Shown: positions 26,701 through 34,453 of the stretch, piece by piece
How positions within the stretch are numbered: position 1 is the first letter of the stretch
Layout: every line of letters begins with the position of its first letter
Source: Microvirga arvi
GTDB lineage: Bacteria > Pseudomonadota > Alphaproteobacteria > Rhizobiales > Beijerinckiaceae
Reading direction: 5' to 3'
NCBI RefSeq assembly: GCF_016892765.1
Contig: NZ_JAFEMD010000051.1
Location: forward strand, 1 to 35,171
DNA length: 35,171 nucleotides
Translations under genes and position numbers: made by a program
The notes under the pieces: model-generated
What the model was told of the DNA's origin: nothing
Database searches by the model: none
What the model saw: the letters and a program-made list of their open reading frames with translations, nothing else

Positions 26701-28326
26701 GGCGACCACGAACGGGCGGCCGCGACCTTGCGGGCTGCTGCCTACGGCGAGCCACTACCAGGTGGACTGGAGGTCATCCGAACGCCACGTAGCGGCCAGA
26801 CCATTACACATCGTGTGGTTCTTGTCGTCGAGGGCAGCAATCCAAATATTCCCGGATGGAACGACGAGGCACCGCGAGCCCGGCTATCACCTGAACTCGA
26901 GCGCTGGGCAAGGCGGCTCTTGGGACGGGCCGATCGTTGGGAAGCGGAAGTCTATACGGGCAAGGCTGACGGGTCAGAAGAACTCAAAAAAAGTGTCAAT
27001 CTTGCCAAGTTGCAGCCCTCGATCTGCGCTCTGGACGTCATCTATGAGGCGAGTGGGGGCGAAGCTGCACAGTCGCTTCTCGCAGACAGAATTGTGGCCA
27101 ATGCTCAATTGGCTGGTGGTCGCGTGCGCCAGATTCCCAACGCGGAGTTCAGCTGGGATCAGCTTATCGCTCTCGCGGGGGCCGCGCGTGATGTGCTTTT
27201 AGCCGCTCGCCCCCTGACGCAGCAGGATCTTCAACTCCCTGGTGAAGACCCTGCCGCAGCGCCGAGCGAGGCAGTGCTGGCTCACCTCAAAGGCAAGGTC
27301 GAGGAAGCGCGACAAAGGTTCCGAACTGCCCTGACGAACCTTGAAGCGGCTTACGCGCAGCAGGCCGATGCTGATGCCATAAAGCAGGGTCTCGAGCGAC
27401 TGGCCGAATTTGGGGTGCCCGGTGCGTCCCTGCCTCCCGGTGCTGCGGTGGTGCAACGCGTAGATGCGGTAATCGCGGGCGCTCGGGTGATGTTGAGAAC
27501 AGCAGACGATGCTCTTCAGGCTCGCGAGAACGAGAAGCGGCCGCTCCTCGACCGCCTCACGACCACAGCACAGGCGCTGCTTGGTCCGATGACGGTTCTT
27601 CTCCCTAGGCTCACATCCCCGCCCCAGTTGGGGCCCGATTCTGTTCCGGCCCATGTGGATCGCTCCGCGATTGAGCAATGGATCTCACGCACAGGGCGGG
27701 TAAGATCGGCAGTTGCTGCGCTCAAGGACCTGAGGGAGTTCAGCACCTTCCTAGGAGCAAAAGACCTTTCGACACATATTGCCCAGCTGCCACCGAAGCC
27801 ACAGGACAACTGGCTCGCAGGCCCACTCAAGGTACGGGCTGCTGATCCGGACATGAACCCGCTGCGTCGCTTCGAAACGATCGGAGGACCACGGATCCAC
27901 ATGCTTATCTTCACCGACGGCTCCGCGCTTCCCGACGATATCACTGGGCTGGTGCTCGACGAGTGGACCGAGGCAATTCCGGCGGTCACCCAGAACACTG
28001 GGGTAAGCTTGCATTACAACGCGCCGAACGCGCGGGCGCCCCAATCGCTTCTGCTTGCAGTCCATCCTAATCCAGATGAGCAGCCTTGGTCGTGGTCGAC
28101 GATCGAGGCCATGCTGGGCGATACGCTAGCCCTGGCAAGGCTTCGGACCGTAGAGTTGCCGCAGCTCAGACCGACCGCTGTCGACGAATACCTCCCAGCG
28201 ATCTATGCTCGCGATGGCTTCCCAAACACCGACTCCTTACATCGGATCGCGCGGCATTGGCTCCTGTCCGGTGAAATGAGTCAGTGGCTTGCTGCCAATC
28301 AAGACATGAGGCTCAAGAATGGCTAG
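23719..28326 (+). CDS. giant uncharacterised protein 2 (1535 residues, LPVRLE...RGPLPALLLGRQPYGVLP family)
   Basis: The largest operon product. Segments characteristic of an unannotated protein family are visible: RDLPLALLPVRLEVRFG (about 19-35), VRIYPDEISVRDHKPDL with EAGQAYWDDL (about 52-82), LPQGTPTNN (about 271), WGELLGNLFMPTR, RGPLPALLLGRQPYGVLPIT (about 401-420), and near the end LDEWTEAIPAVTQNTGVSLH followed by NAPNARAPQSLLLAVHPNPD (about 1412-1455). Residues about 1180-1330 contain long helices (HLKGKVEEARQRFRTALTNL). No signal peptide or membrane helix is seen. The start is likely GTG 23719 (AAGG just upstream), overlapping the previous gene by 29 bp; TTG 23728 is possible. The longer frame from 23476 lies inside the previous gene and is not used. 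The end overlaps the next ATG by 8 bp. Function is unknown. Confidence 0.88.
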   Translation: MITLSKKIPDDLYHNLERDLPLALLPVRLEVRFGTRPIGAAGSERAMPVLRVRIYPDEISVRDHKPDLTALEVEAGQAYWDDLARAGENAGAAERAFWEQLSRRVGPYRAAHVAHLTRGGYAGTLRSGRSPPTADILPDHWVVTAWAAGKRVLSTISGPVRKPLAVGPRQDDQYRLSLDPRQGLKFDAETRWLADYADAEAAGMAVTVDLAHFDEAGNETVLVAVGSTIDRLLVFGLRETLADGESAETEAKALADLIGQHKVRHGARFLPQGTPTNNLKGARSGWQSRPDPQALRAIEAPPPDPFPTDVLRGGGTNAQVLAAALGLPAGALSDLEFANLREQSHARLMNEALFPVTWGELLGNLFMPTRVEMPRDDGLVDGLDDAYRFGRAHFRDYVRGRGPLPALLLGRQPYGVLPITDPAAWSKQEGEPATLIQLTKLLADLRPFWSYAAKQAPELPHVAPDIDAASRRLLEIMGTGPVPHPRSYGVSTVTGQLGTLVASGQKPLPFVDSNEQTTFKSLSATVTSKVYQHWLAVVCGLPKDARILDFEREDPLLLTIPSVADTAGVAPADYLKKLTEAAPKTLMQPGFWAGQAPSDLLSQLLIRSLLLANEQSALALVKSFDRGIHFDLISQSPELAMIEQAGKPSRSGVISMTFDELAIAYQVQPAGSLTAEARQTSLSDLVFDVQMAGLAVAEPEGEGPPTTQAFMDTQKAVLGLYEAAMRPERPDGLAAADFERLLGETLATCATRLDAWITSVATRRLDWLRLKRQSGLRIGAYGWLVDLPREPMPEPLPEQLEGWDVNAPQPVTPRKQVGWVHAPSLAQAETAAVLRSAELSHDDGTGSTVARIDLTSTRIRVGKDILDAVQNGQSIGAVLGYRLERALQDANRAHLIQALRDLFPQQSVPRTTDDPEQVVPRDVVDGERAWSAWRSWNIWRADINQNPPGGFSREKMRQYDPVFKETDAVLRSIDAAVEAVSDLLVAEGVHNIVSGDHERAAATLRAAAYGEPLPGGLEVIRTPRSGQTITHRVVLVVEGSNPNIPGWNDEAPRARLSPELERWARRLLGRADRWEAEVYTGKADGSEELKKSVNLAKLQPSICALDVIYEASGGEAAQSLLADRIVANAQLAGGRVRQIPNAEFSWDQLIALAGAARDVLLAARPLTQQDLQLPGEDPAAAPSEAVLAHLKGKVEEARQRFRTALTNLEAAYAQQADADAIKQGLERLAEFGVPGASLPPGAAVVQRVDAVIAGARVMLRTADDALQARENEKRPLLDRLTTTAQALLGPMTVLLPRLTSPPQLGPDSVPAHVDRSAIEQWISRTGRVRSAVAALKDLREFSTFLGAKDLSTHIAQLPPKPQDNWLAGPLKVRAADPDMNPLRRFETIGGPRIHMLIFTDGSALPDDITGLVLDEWTEAIPAVTQNTGVSLHYNAPNARAPQSLLLAVHPNPDEQPWSWSTIEAMLGDTLALARLRTVELPQLRPTAVDEYLPAIYARDGFPNTDSLHRIARHWLLSGEMSQWLAANQDMRLKNG

Positions 28327-30040
28327 CATCACAACTTGGGCCCGTATCGAACCCCACGCGGCAACAACCGACATTGATGTTGGCCTCGCGGCTGAAGTCG
28401 CTGATCCTATGTGGCTTCTGGCACGGCAGCTGCAGCTCGGGGAGTTCACGGGCGACGACGGCGGCTCGCCGGTTGACATCCAAGTTCAGGCGTCCTGGTC
28501 GCAGCTCGCGCGCTTCCGGCCGGGGCTCCATTCAGACGATACGGCAGGAGCGATCGACTACGATCCGACAACCCTGCCGCTCGAGCCACTTATCGAGGCC
28601 GAGCCGATCGATCCGGAACGTGCTTGGGGGATTAGTGTCCGGTCCGGGCTCAGGCTGGAGCAGGATCTCCAAGCAGGCGGGCTCGGCGACACGGTACCTC
28701 TCTTACGAACCAGGTTCCCGTTCGCCGCCTCTTTCTCTCGCACGGGGACACCAATCCTCAACAGTGTCCATGAAGAGCGCTATGCAGCGGTCTTCGGCGG
28801 AAAAGTTACCGACGGTCTCTCGGTGAGAACAGCGCATGCAAATAACAACCTTGCGGACATTCGTGCAGCGGGAGACGTTGAGGTGTTCGATAAGGTCCTT
28901 CGCGAGTGGATTAGCTGGCTTGAAGGCGAACTCGAGATCAGGCGAGATTCGAGTGAGACACGCAATGCATGGCAGCCCAAGCGGCTCGAGTATGCTTTCT
29001 CGATTTCGTCACCGGGATTTGGTGACGAAATCGCGATGACCGCGTCGGAGTACGATGGCTCGGGGCTCGACTGGTATCACGTTGACAGAGTGCAGGGCAC
29101 ACTCGGTCCGATCGGCACGGATGCGAATGCCGGCATCCTCCAGTACCGCCTCTTGCCTAAATCGGTGACATTCCCAGGTATGCCAGGTGACCGCTTCTGG
29201 GAAATGGAGGACGGCCTTATTGATTTGGGAAGTATCGATGCTGGACCGACCGATCTGGCGCGCATGCTCGCAACGGAATATGCCGTCATTTACAGCCCAG
29301 ATTGGTTTATGGTTCCCGTAGAACTGCCGGTCGGCAGCGTTGCGCGTATTGAATGGATCGTTGTCACTGACACGTTCGGGGTGGCCACCTGCGTAGGAAC
29401 GGCTGCAAGTCAGGCTCACGATCAGGGCGGGCGCATGTTCCAGCTCTCAACAGTCAGTGACCAAATTGCCGATGAGCCGTTCCTGCTCATCGCTCCGGCA
29501 ACACTTTATGGGCAGCAGAGCGCCCCCCTTGAGGACGTTCTATTGCAGCGCGACGAGCAAGCCAACCTTGCCTGGGCCATTGAAAAACTTGTCCTGGGTC
29601 CGGCAGGGCGAGCAGTTGAGGTGCCACCGGGAAAACCTGAACCTTTAGATTTGCAGGACTATCCTGCGGAAGATCCCAGACCGGACCTGATTTATCAGGT
29701 GGCCACCTGGGTGCCGAATGGTTGGCAGCCTCTGGTGGCGGTTCCGGTTGAAGGAGGTGCAGAAGAGGGGAGCGAGAGACACCATATGCTGGAGCGGGCG
29801 CTCCTGTTGGAGACCGATGCTCTGCGCCTTCGGCTAGCCAGCGGTCAACTCGCTGCGGAAATCGATACGATCTTTGAGGAAGAGGTCCGACGGGATGGCC
29901 TCAGGCTACAGATGGTTGATCAATTGGTTCGCTGGACCGACGGCTCAACCCATCTCTGGCGAGGCCGGCAAAAGAAGGCTGGCCGTGGAGAAAGCCATGC
30001 TGGGCTTTATTTCGACAAGACGTCACCACCAGGACGCTAA
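28319..30040 (+). CDS. uncharacterised 573-residue protein (TTWARIEP...WLLARQLQLGEF family), last gene of the operon
   Basis: The start is marked by an 8-bp overlap (ATGGCTAG) with the preceding stop. The N-terminus ITTWARIEPHAATTD, then VGLAAEVADPMWLLARQLQL and GEFTGDDGGSPV, is typical of a family I remember accompanying giant protein 2 homologues in other genomes (consensus style TxWTRLEPR...DPLWLLARQWQLGEFQGEDAGSP). The body is mixed alpha/beta with no recognised catalytic motif (SISSPGFGDEIAMTASEYDG, GMPGDRFWEMEDG, FMVPVELPVGSVARIEWIVV). The C-terminus is helical and charged (HHMLERALLLETDALRLRL). There is no signal peptide. A perfect 13-bp inverted repeat lies inside the gene at 29001-29033. 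Function is unknown. It probably forms a complex with the other operon products. Confidence 0.87.
   Translation: MASITTWARIEPHAATTDIDVGLAAEVADPMWLLARQLQLGEFTGDDGGSPVDIQVQASWSQLARFRPGLHSDDTAGAIDYDPTTLPLEPLIEAEPIDPERAWGISVRSGLRLEQDLQAGGLGDTVPLLRTRFPFAASFSRTGTPILNSVHEERYAAVFGGKVTDGLSVRTAHANNNLADIRAAGDVEVFDKVLREWISWLEGELEIRRDSSETRNAWQPKRLEYAFSISSPGFGDEIAMTASEYDGSGLDWYHVDRVQGTLGPIGTDANAGILQYRLLPKSVTFPGMPGDRFWEMEDGLIDLGSIDAGPTDLARMLATEYAVIYSPDWFMVPVELPVGSVARIEWIVVTDTFGVATCVGTAASQAHDQGGRMFQLSTVSDQIADEPFLLIAPATLYGQQSAPLEDVLLQRDEQANLAWAIEKLVLGPAGRAVEVPPGKPEPLDLQDYPAEDPRPDLIYQVATWVPNGWQPLVAVPVEGGAEEGSERHHMLERALLLETDALRLRLASGQLAAEIDTIFEEEVRRDGLRLQMVDQLVRWTDGSTHLWRGRQKKAGRGESHAGLYFDKTSPPGR
29001..29033. 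repeat. 13-bp perfect inverted repeat inside the last operon gene
   Basis: CGATTTCGTCACC (29001-29013) is repeated inverted at 29021-29033 with a 7-nt loop. It encodes SISSPGFGDEIA in frame. Such a strong intragenic hairpin is unusual and could act as an RNA structure or a protein binding site. Confidence 0.85.
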
Positions 30041-30516
30041 TGCCGGGGCATCATGGCTGTCAAAGAGCCAATACACGGAGCAATGGTAATGGTGCTCGGA
30101 ACGTCTAGAGCATCGGACGATTTGTCGGACCCGCTTGGTTCTCCACCTCTGCCCAGCGGAGAGGGATGGGGCGTCGTGGATCTGCCTTTTGGTCCGATGC
30201 TCTAGCTGGCTATCAATACGCCTGATCGCTGGTGAGGTGAGATCCGACCGCGTTGTCTCCAGATCCTACGAGGTAGTGAGTACGACAACACAGCGATAGG
30301 CGGTAGCATTCTCAAAGCGGTGGTGCTGACTTAATGACGAAGTCAGGAAGCGTCTACCCTGCTAACCCTAGTATCTGATTTTACAGTAGCAGCGTAGCGC
30401 CTTGGAGTTCAGTGCAGTTGTAGTGCAAGCTCTTCGTAAAGTAGCGCGGACCGGCTCTGAGGCTGCTGTCCGATCTAGCCTTTACATAAATGTTTGTGAT
30501 GAATAGGAACTCTACG
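30041..30516. other. gap after the giant-protein operon, holds a MITE-like element
   Basis: No gene is seen. The palindromic element at 30105-30205 is listed separately. The remaining 300 bp should hold the promoter of the hydrolase gene. Confidence 0.5.
30105..30205. mobile_element. 101-bp MITE-like palindromic element with CTAG ends
   Basis: CTAGAGCATCGGAC at 30105-30118 has an exact inverted copy at 30192-30205. The ends carry CTAG, so a TA target duplication is possible. The outer eight bases (CTAGAGCA) equal the tip of the IS630 element at the left of the window, which suggests mobilisation by an IS630-type transposase. No coding sequence is inside. Located 65 bp after the operon, the hairpin may also end its transcription. 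Confidence 0.8.
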
Positions 30517-31305
30517 ATGCATTTTGAAAAGCAGGGATCCGGTCCGCCCGTGGTTCTCATACACGGGATAGGTGCTTACTCATTCTCATGGAGAGAGATG
30601 ACTACAGCGCTCCGCGAAGATCACACGCTTTATGCGCTTGATCTGCTTGGTTTTGGCCAGAGCCCGGCCCCTCCCAATTTTCCATATACGATGGCCGCAC
30701 AAGCCGAGGCCGTCAGTGCGTTCATCAAGGCGCAAAGCCTCATCAATCCAGTCCTCATTGGCCATTCAATGGGGGGTGGAGTTGCTTTGCGAATTGCTGA
30801 GCAGGCAGAGCGGAAAGGTCAACCGAAACTCGAGAGACTGGTTCTTATTGCACCGGTCGCCTACCCGCCGCCGAAAGCAAGTCTCGGGCCGGACCTCAAT
30901 AGCCTAATGGGGTTCTTGGGCAGTCCTGATCTCGATTTGTCCATGATCAGTGTTCAATTGGTCACACAGATCCTTGATGAAGCTTACGCGGACTCATCCC
31001 TGATCAGTGCAAAGCAAGTTGATGGGTATGCTAAAGGATTGTCGTCTCGCGCTCAGTTGAAAGCATTTCTAGAACATTCGAGGCGGCTGAGTGAGATTGC
31101 TGTCTCAGCAACAGATCTGGGAAATATCACCATTCCAACACTTGTCATTTGGGGCGAGCAAGACAGCTTCCTGCCGCCGAGCGATGGTAGACGGCTCAAG
31201 GACGCACTCGGGAACGCTTCCCTTGAGATGATTGATAACTGTGGTCACATTCCACATGAGGAGCGACCTGCCGAAACCAGAGCGCTTCTCAAGAATTTCC
31301 TTTAA
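30517..31305 (+). CDS. alpha/beta hydrolase
   Basis: The 262-residue product is a typical alpha/beta hydrolase fold enzyme. The oxyanion-hole motif HGIG (about 16-19) precedes the nucleophile elbow GHSMGG with Ser84; the acid is most likely Asp216 (VIWGEQDSFLPP) and the base His244 (NCGHIPHEERP). A cap domain spans about 120-195. Closest in style are ester/lactone or C-C bond hydrolases of the MhpC/BphD group, but the substrate cannot be read from the sequence. The ATG at 30517 is chosen because AGGA stands 8 nt upstream and the protein then begins MHFEKQGSGPPVVLIHG, as usual; ATGs at 30490 and 30499 lack a ribosome site. No signal peptide is seen, so it is cytoplasmic. The next gene, a SnoaL-like protein, lies 265 bp downstream on the same strand. 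Confidence 0.92.
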   Translation: MHFEKQGSGPPVVLIHGIGAYSFSWREMTTALREDHTLYALDLLGFGQSPAPPNFPYTMAAQAEAVSAFIKAQSLINPVLIGHSMGGGVALRIAEQAERKGQPKLERLVLIAPVAYPPPKASLGPDLNSLMGFLGSPDLDLSMISVQLVTQILDEAYADSSLISAKQVDGYAKGLSSRAQLKAFLEHSRRLSEIAVSATDLGNITIPTLVIWGEQDSFLPPSDGRRLKDALGNASLEMIDNCGHIPHEERPAETRALLKNFL

Positions 31306-31570
31306 AAGGCGATTGCTGCCGATCTCAAATTGAACACTTCAATCAATTTTGCTGGGAGCGGAATAGGCCAAGTCCGGGAGCTGAAAAGTGAGTGCCTGCA
31401 CACTCACGTCCCAACTCACACAAGGCTTATATGGTACGTCCGGTACGCAATCACTCAAATATCTTGAGTTGGCTGGCGACAACCCGGCGCGGTTGAGGTC
31501 ATTGGGGAAGCTCGGCGAGGCTAAATTCAGCCATTGGAGGGGCCAATGAAACGTCCTCAAGGAGAGAAAG
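31306..31570. promoter_or_regulatory. leader of the SnoaL-like gene with two short inverted repeats
   Basis: ACTCAA-ATATC-TTGAGT (31453-31469) and GTGAGTG-CCTGCA-CACTCAC (31389-31408) are inverted repeats that could be operators. No regulator gene lies nearby. AAGGAGAG directly before the ATG at 31571 is a near-perfect ribosome site. Confidence 0.35.
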
Positions 31571-32038
31571 ATGCATTCTCACGCGCTGCTGCTGGATAAG
31601 CTCTACACCAGCCTAAACAAAAAGGATCACTTAGCAATGGCTGAGTGCTACGATAAGGATGCAGAGTTCACCGACATCGCCTTCAACTTGCGAGGAGAAA
31701 ACAAGATCCGTGCCATGTGGCACATGATATGCCTTACCGATCTGAAGGCGACATTTGAGATTCTCGTTGTGGACGATCAAACTGGCACGGGCGATCTCGT
31801 GGACGAGTACACGTTTGGGGACACGGGACGCCGAGTGCACAACGTTATTCGATCTAATTTTCGATTCCAGAACGGGCTGCTTGTCCAGCATCACGATAAA
31901 TGTAGCGCATTGAAGTGGGGACTTCAGGCACTCGGGCCTGTCAAGGGAGTCACTGCCTGGCTCATTCCTTCAATACGTAGAGCTTCAGCAGACAGAAAGA
32001 TCAACGCTTTCATTGAGGAACATCCAGAGTACAGATAG
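31571..32038 (+). CDS. SnoaL-like / NTF2-like family protein
   Basis: The 155-residue product begins with a helix (LLDKLYTSLNKKDHLAMAEC), then YDKDAEFTDIAFNLRGENKI with RAMWHMICLTDLKATFEILV, the standard opening of the nuclear transport factor 2/SnoaL cone fold. Strands follow (TGDLVDEYTFGDTGRRVHNV, NFRFQNGLLVQHHDKC), and a non-standard helical tail (LGPVKGVTAWLIPSIRRASA) extends about 35 residues. Such proteins are small cyclases, isomerases, dehydratases or ligand-binding subunits. The His-rich VQHHDKC and Asp residues could line the pocket, but no specific chemistry can be inferred. The ribosome site AAGGAGAG lies 5-6 nt before the ATG. The gene follows an alpha/beta hydrolase, so a shared small-molecule pathway is possible. 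Confidence 0.88.
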   Translation: MHSHALLLDKLYTSLNKKDHLAMAECYDKDAEFTDIAFNLRGENKIRAMWHMICLTDLKATFEILVVDDQTGTGDLVDEYTFGDTGRRVHNVIRSNFRFQNGLLVQHHDKCSALKWGLQALGPVKGVTAWLIPSIRRASADRKINAFIEEHPEYR

Positions 32039-32139
32039 TCGCTCTCCATCAATCGATGCTTCATCGAAGCCGCCGATTCATGTCTAGACGAGCATAGGCC
32101 CTGCTTTCTGAAGTACGACCGAACCCAGAGATCAGGACC

Positions 32140-32366
32140 ATAAGGCTGGAGCTGAGGACCAAACCCGCGCAGAGCCTGCAGCGCAATGGAATGCCGAAGC
32201 CTTCATGCACAGGATTAAGCGCGACTATGTCCGGGTGAGGCGGATCGCGGAGGCTCGTACCGTGATGGAGAACTTGCTCTTATAGTTCGAGCACGACGAC
32301 AGCCTTCACGCGCATAATGCGCTCAGCTGTCGTTGCCCCCGGGAGTTCATTGTCTCACACAACCGG
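32140..32366 (+). pseudogene. IS3-type transposase (orfB) C-terminal remnant
   Basis: The plus strand gives RLELRTKPAQSLQRNGMP, then (after a one-base shift near 32200) FMHRIKRDYVRVRRIAEART, VMENLLL, an in-frame stop, and FEHDDSLHAHNALSCRCPRE with FIVSHNR. This matches the end of IS3-family OrfB integrases (GLELRTTPVxSPQSNGMAEAFVKTxKRDYVRV...YNEVHPHxxLGxRSPREFI), in which the final catalytic Glu lies in NGMAEAF. A frameshift, a stop and substitutions at the Glu show that it is dead. No inverted repeats or flanks of an intact element were found. Confidence 0.75.
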
Positions 32367-32535
32367 ATGATCTGTCCGATTTTTCGGAGCAACAACAGTT
32401 CAATACCGGAGTAGATCCAGTCCAAGCTAACGTCGGTCTTACAAAAGACCTTCGCTAGTTAATCAAGCGATCTTGGCGCGAGTCTGCTCAATCGGATCGG
32501 CTTGCGACAAAACCAACAATTTTCCCTTGTTGATC

Positions 32536-32865
32536 CTAATCTGCCACCGATTGGACGAAGAAGGTGATGTCGTAATTGGCGTCGGCGCCCTGTACGTTCC
32601 TGGTGTAATCGGCGTCCATGACCTCAGTTAAATCGATGTAACCTATATCGTCATCGCTGATCACATCATTTTCAACGATTTTCAGGTAGAACTCACCAGC
32701 GGGAACGATCTGCGTGATGTCCATGCTAAGCTCATCGCCAGGAGCAAAGGACCCAATACGAAAGCGGACTGGTCCGAGAACTCCGAACAAATCATCGGAT
32801 CCCGTATAGTCATTCATCGAGTGGCATTTCACATGCTTGATTGTTACGAATGCAGGCCTGGACAT
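32536..32865 (-). CDS. small acidic uncharacterised protein, possibly C2-like
   Basis: The 109-residue protein starts MSRPAFVTIKHVKCHSMNDY, followed by TGSDDLFGVLGPVRFRIGSF, a middle FYLKIVENDVISDDDIGYID and an end NVQGADANYDITFFVQSVAD. The pattern of alternating strands with clustered Asp (TGSDD, ISDDDIGYID) resembles small beta-sandwich, C2-like calcium-binding proteins; the family is not firmly recognised. The ATG at 32865 is preferred because GGCGGGGG stands 5 nt upstream; the in-frame ATG at 32904 has no such site. There is no signal peptide. It is a solitary minus-strand gene between a dead IS3 remnant and the integrase terminator. Co-occurrence with the giant proteins at 17477-30040 is worth checking, since such proteins often accompany secreted or particle-borne systems. 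Confidence 0.7.
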   Translation of the reverse strand: MSRPAFVTIKHVKCHSMNDYTGSDDLFGVLGPVRFRIGSFAPGDELSMDITQIVPAGEFYLKIVENDVISDDDIGYIDLTEVMDADYTRNVQGADANYDITFFVQSVAD

Positions 32866-33348
32866 ATGATCCCCCGCCTCTCGCCTCCACTGGGCGTTTT
32901 GCATCGATAAGAAGCTAATTTATCTCATAAGCTTACTTCTGGCGCAAGCCACTCCATCTTTGGCCGTGGAAGCATTGCGTCAAAACTTGAAGTGGGTCCG
33001 AGCTTGTTTCGACATCCGGGTGAGTTCACAGTCCGTCTTCTGATTGTGTTCCAGCGCTCCGCGGACAGCTCACAACGGAGTCGCAAGTATCTCGGGCTTC
33101 CTTCACAAGCTCAACCTTCCCAGCCGAGGCTTGTTTCAGCTTGGCGCAAGAAAAAGCCCCTTACGCGAGAATGCTTGAAGGGGCTTGAAGTGAGGCGAAG
33201 GCAAGGGTTGCGAGGCCTTCAGAGGGGCTAACGGATCAGGAGCAAGAGTTATTCCATCGGCTGACCCAATTGTAGAACGAGTAATCCTTACCAGGAGGCC
33301 AGACTTCGGATCTGCCTCGAACCAGCGCTCCGGATCACGTGCAGTGGC
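32866..33348. other. gap between the small acidic protein and the recombinase genes
   Basis: It holds the recombinase terminator at 33147-33186. A plus-strand frame at 32992-33231 runs through that terminator and has no recognisable product. Confidence 0.5.
33147..33186 (-). terminator. rho-independent terminator of the recombinase operon
   Basis: AAGCCCCTT (33154-33162) and AAGGGGCTT (33178-33186) form a 9-bp GC-rich stem. In the minus direction the stem is followed by a T-run (A-run at 33149-33155 on plus). It lies about 160 bp past the stop of the second recombinase. Confidence 0.8.
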
Positions 33349-34443
33349 CTATTTCGTGAGCTCTCGTATGATTGCGGTCAGCTCAAGGCCCGCACGCCGG
33401 GTTGAGTCGCTGTCGTAATGCTCATCTCCGGCCCGCACGCTGTTGTGTTGCAGTACCCCTTGCGTGAGGCCGCGATGCTCCCCGCCCAAATAGGTCACCG
33501 TTGTCCTGACAGCACGGCGGAACGCATGCGGGCTCAGCCGGACCCCTATTGTGGCTTCTACGGTGTCCGTGATTGCAGTACCCACAGCCGAGTAGGTGAG
33601 GGGCTCTCCCGTGACTGCGACCCACAACGGGCCGGACATGTCCTCTAATGAGCCGCCCGGAAGCGAGTGCATGGCTTTGGCTTCGACCATTTCACAGTGA
33701 GAGGTGGCAGCCTGTCGGGCCAGCAGAATAGGGCGGTAGGTGGCGAGATATCGCTCCACCAGCGGGTTGAGATATTCCGGCACCTGCCTCTCGTCCACTC
33801 GGCTGCCCTTCGTGTCCTCAGCCTCGAGGACGATCCACCAGTTGCCGTCAAGATGGCGGAAGCTGGACCCGAGCATCAGTTCGCCAAAGTTCTTGTGCCG
33901 GATGGGGCGAACCGCGAGCAGGGCTATCATCAGCCCGTTGCGGGCCAGACAAGCCCGCTTCTTTGGACTGAGGTGAGAGGCATTCTCGGCCTCCTTGAAC
34001 AGAGCTTCCCCTGCATGTATCAGCTCGTTGGTCATGACGTTCTCGCGACGGCGGTTCGAGCGTGCTTCGGCCCCAAAATCCGCCTCGATCCCACGCAGCC
34101 AGATCAGGTCTTTCTCCGGTGCCAGGATCTCGGTCATTCGCCTCAGCTTGAACACGGACTGGGATCGAGTGACGCTGCTCCACTGTGGCTCGACTAGCGT
34201 AATAAAGTGTTCGGTGGCCTCCGGGGTGACGTGAGAGCCGGCTGGTGCACTCGGGTTGAGCTGTCCGGCCTGCATCAGAGCCCAGAGGAAATAGCCATAG
34301 CGCCGCGCGAGATCGTCCTGGGAGACACGCTTCATATGAGAAGCACGACCACCAAGGCGAAGCCGCTGCGTGGGGCGGCACGCCTCAGCCCAGGCACGTT
34401 GGTCGTCGACTGGCCAGGAGCGGAGGGGAAGGGAGCGTACCAT
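33349..34443 (-). CDS. tyrosine recombinase (site-specific integrase), second of a pair
   Basis: The product has 364 residues. The N-terminal half (about 1-140) is a helical core-binding domain (SQDDLARRYGYFLWALMQAG, WSSVTRSQSVFKLRRMTEIL). The catalytic domain carries the first Arg in LAVRPIRHKNFGEL (Arg182), a Lys-containing strand (WWIVLEAEDTKGS), H-x-x-R in SPHAFRRAVRT, a degenerate second His box (GVLQHNS, usually GH) and the nucleophile Tyr in EHYDSDS. The ATG at 34443 is chosen because GAGGT stands 7 nt upstream and the start then lies 10 nt after the preceding stop; the frame opening at 34527 would overlap the upstream gene by 74 bp. Coupling to a second recombinase suggests a multi-recombinase mobile element (for example of the RIT or Tn554 type), but no third gene is visible. 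Confidence 0.88.
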   Translation of the reverse strand: MVRSLPLRSWPVDDQRAWAEACRPTQRLRLGGRASHMKRVSQDDLARRYGYFLWALMQAGQLNPSAPAGSHVTPEATEHFITLVEPQWSSVTRSQSVFKLRRMTEILAPEKDLIWLRGIEADFGAEARSNRRRENVMTNELIHAGEALFKEAENASHLSPKKRACLARNGLMIALLAVRPIRHKNFGELMLGSSFRHLDGNWWIVLEAEDTKGSRVDERQVPEYLNPLVERYLATYRPILLARQAATSHCEMVEAKAMHSLPGGSLEDMSGPLWVAVTGEPLTYSAVGTAITDTVEATIGVRLSPHAFRRAVRTTVTYLGGEHRGLTQGVLQHNSVRAGDEHYDSDSTRRAGLELTAIIRELTK

Positions 34444-34453
34444 CTCGGTCACC

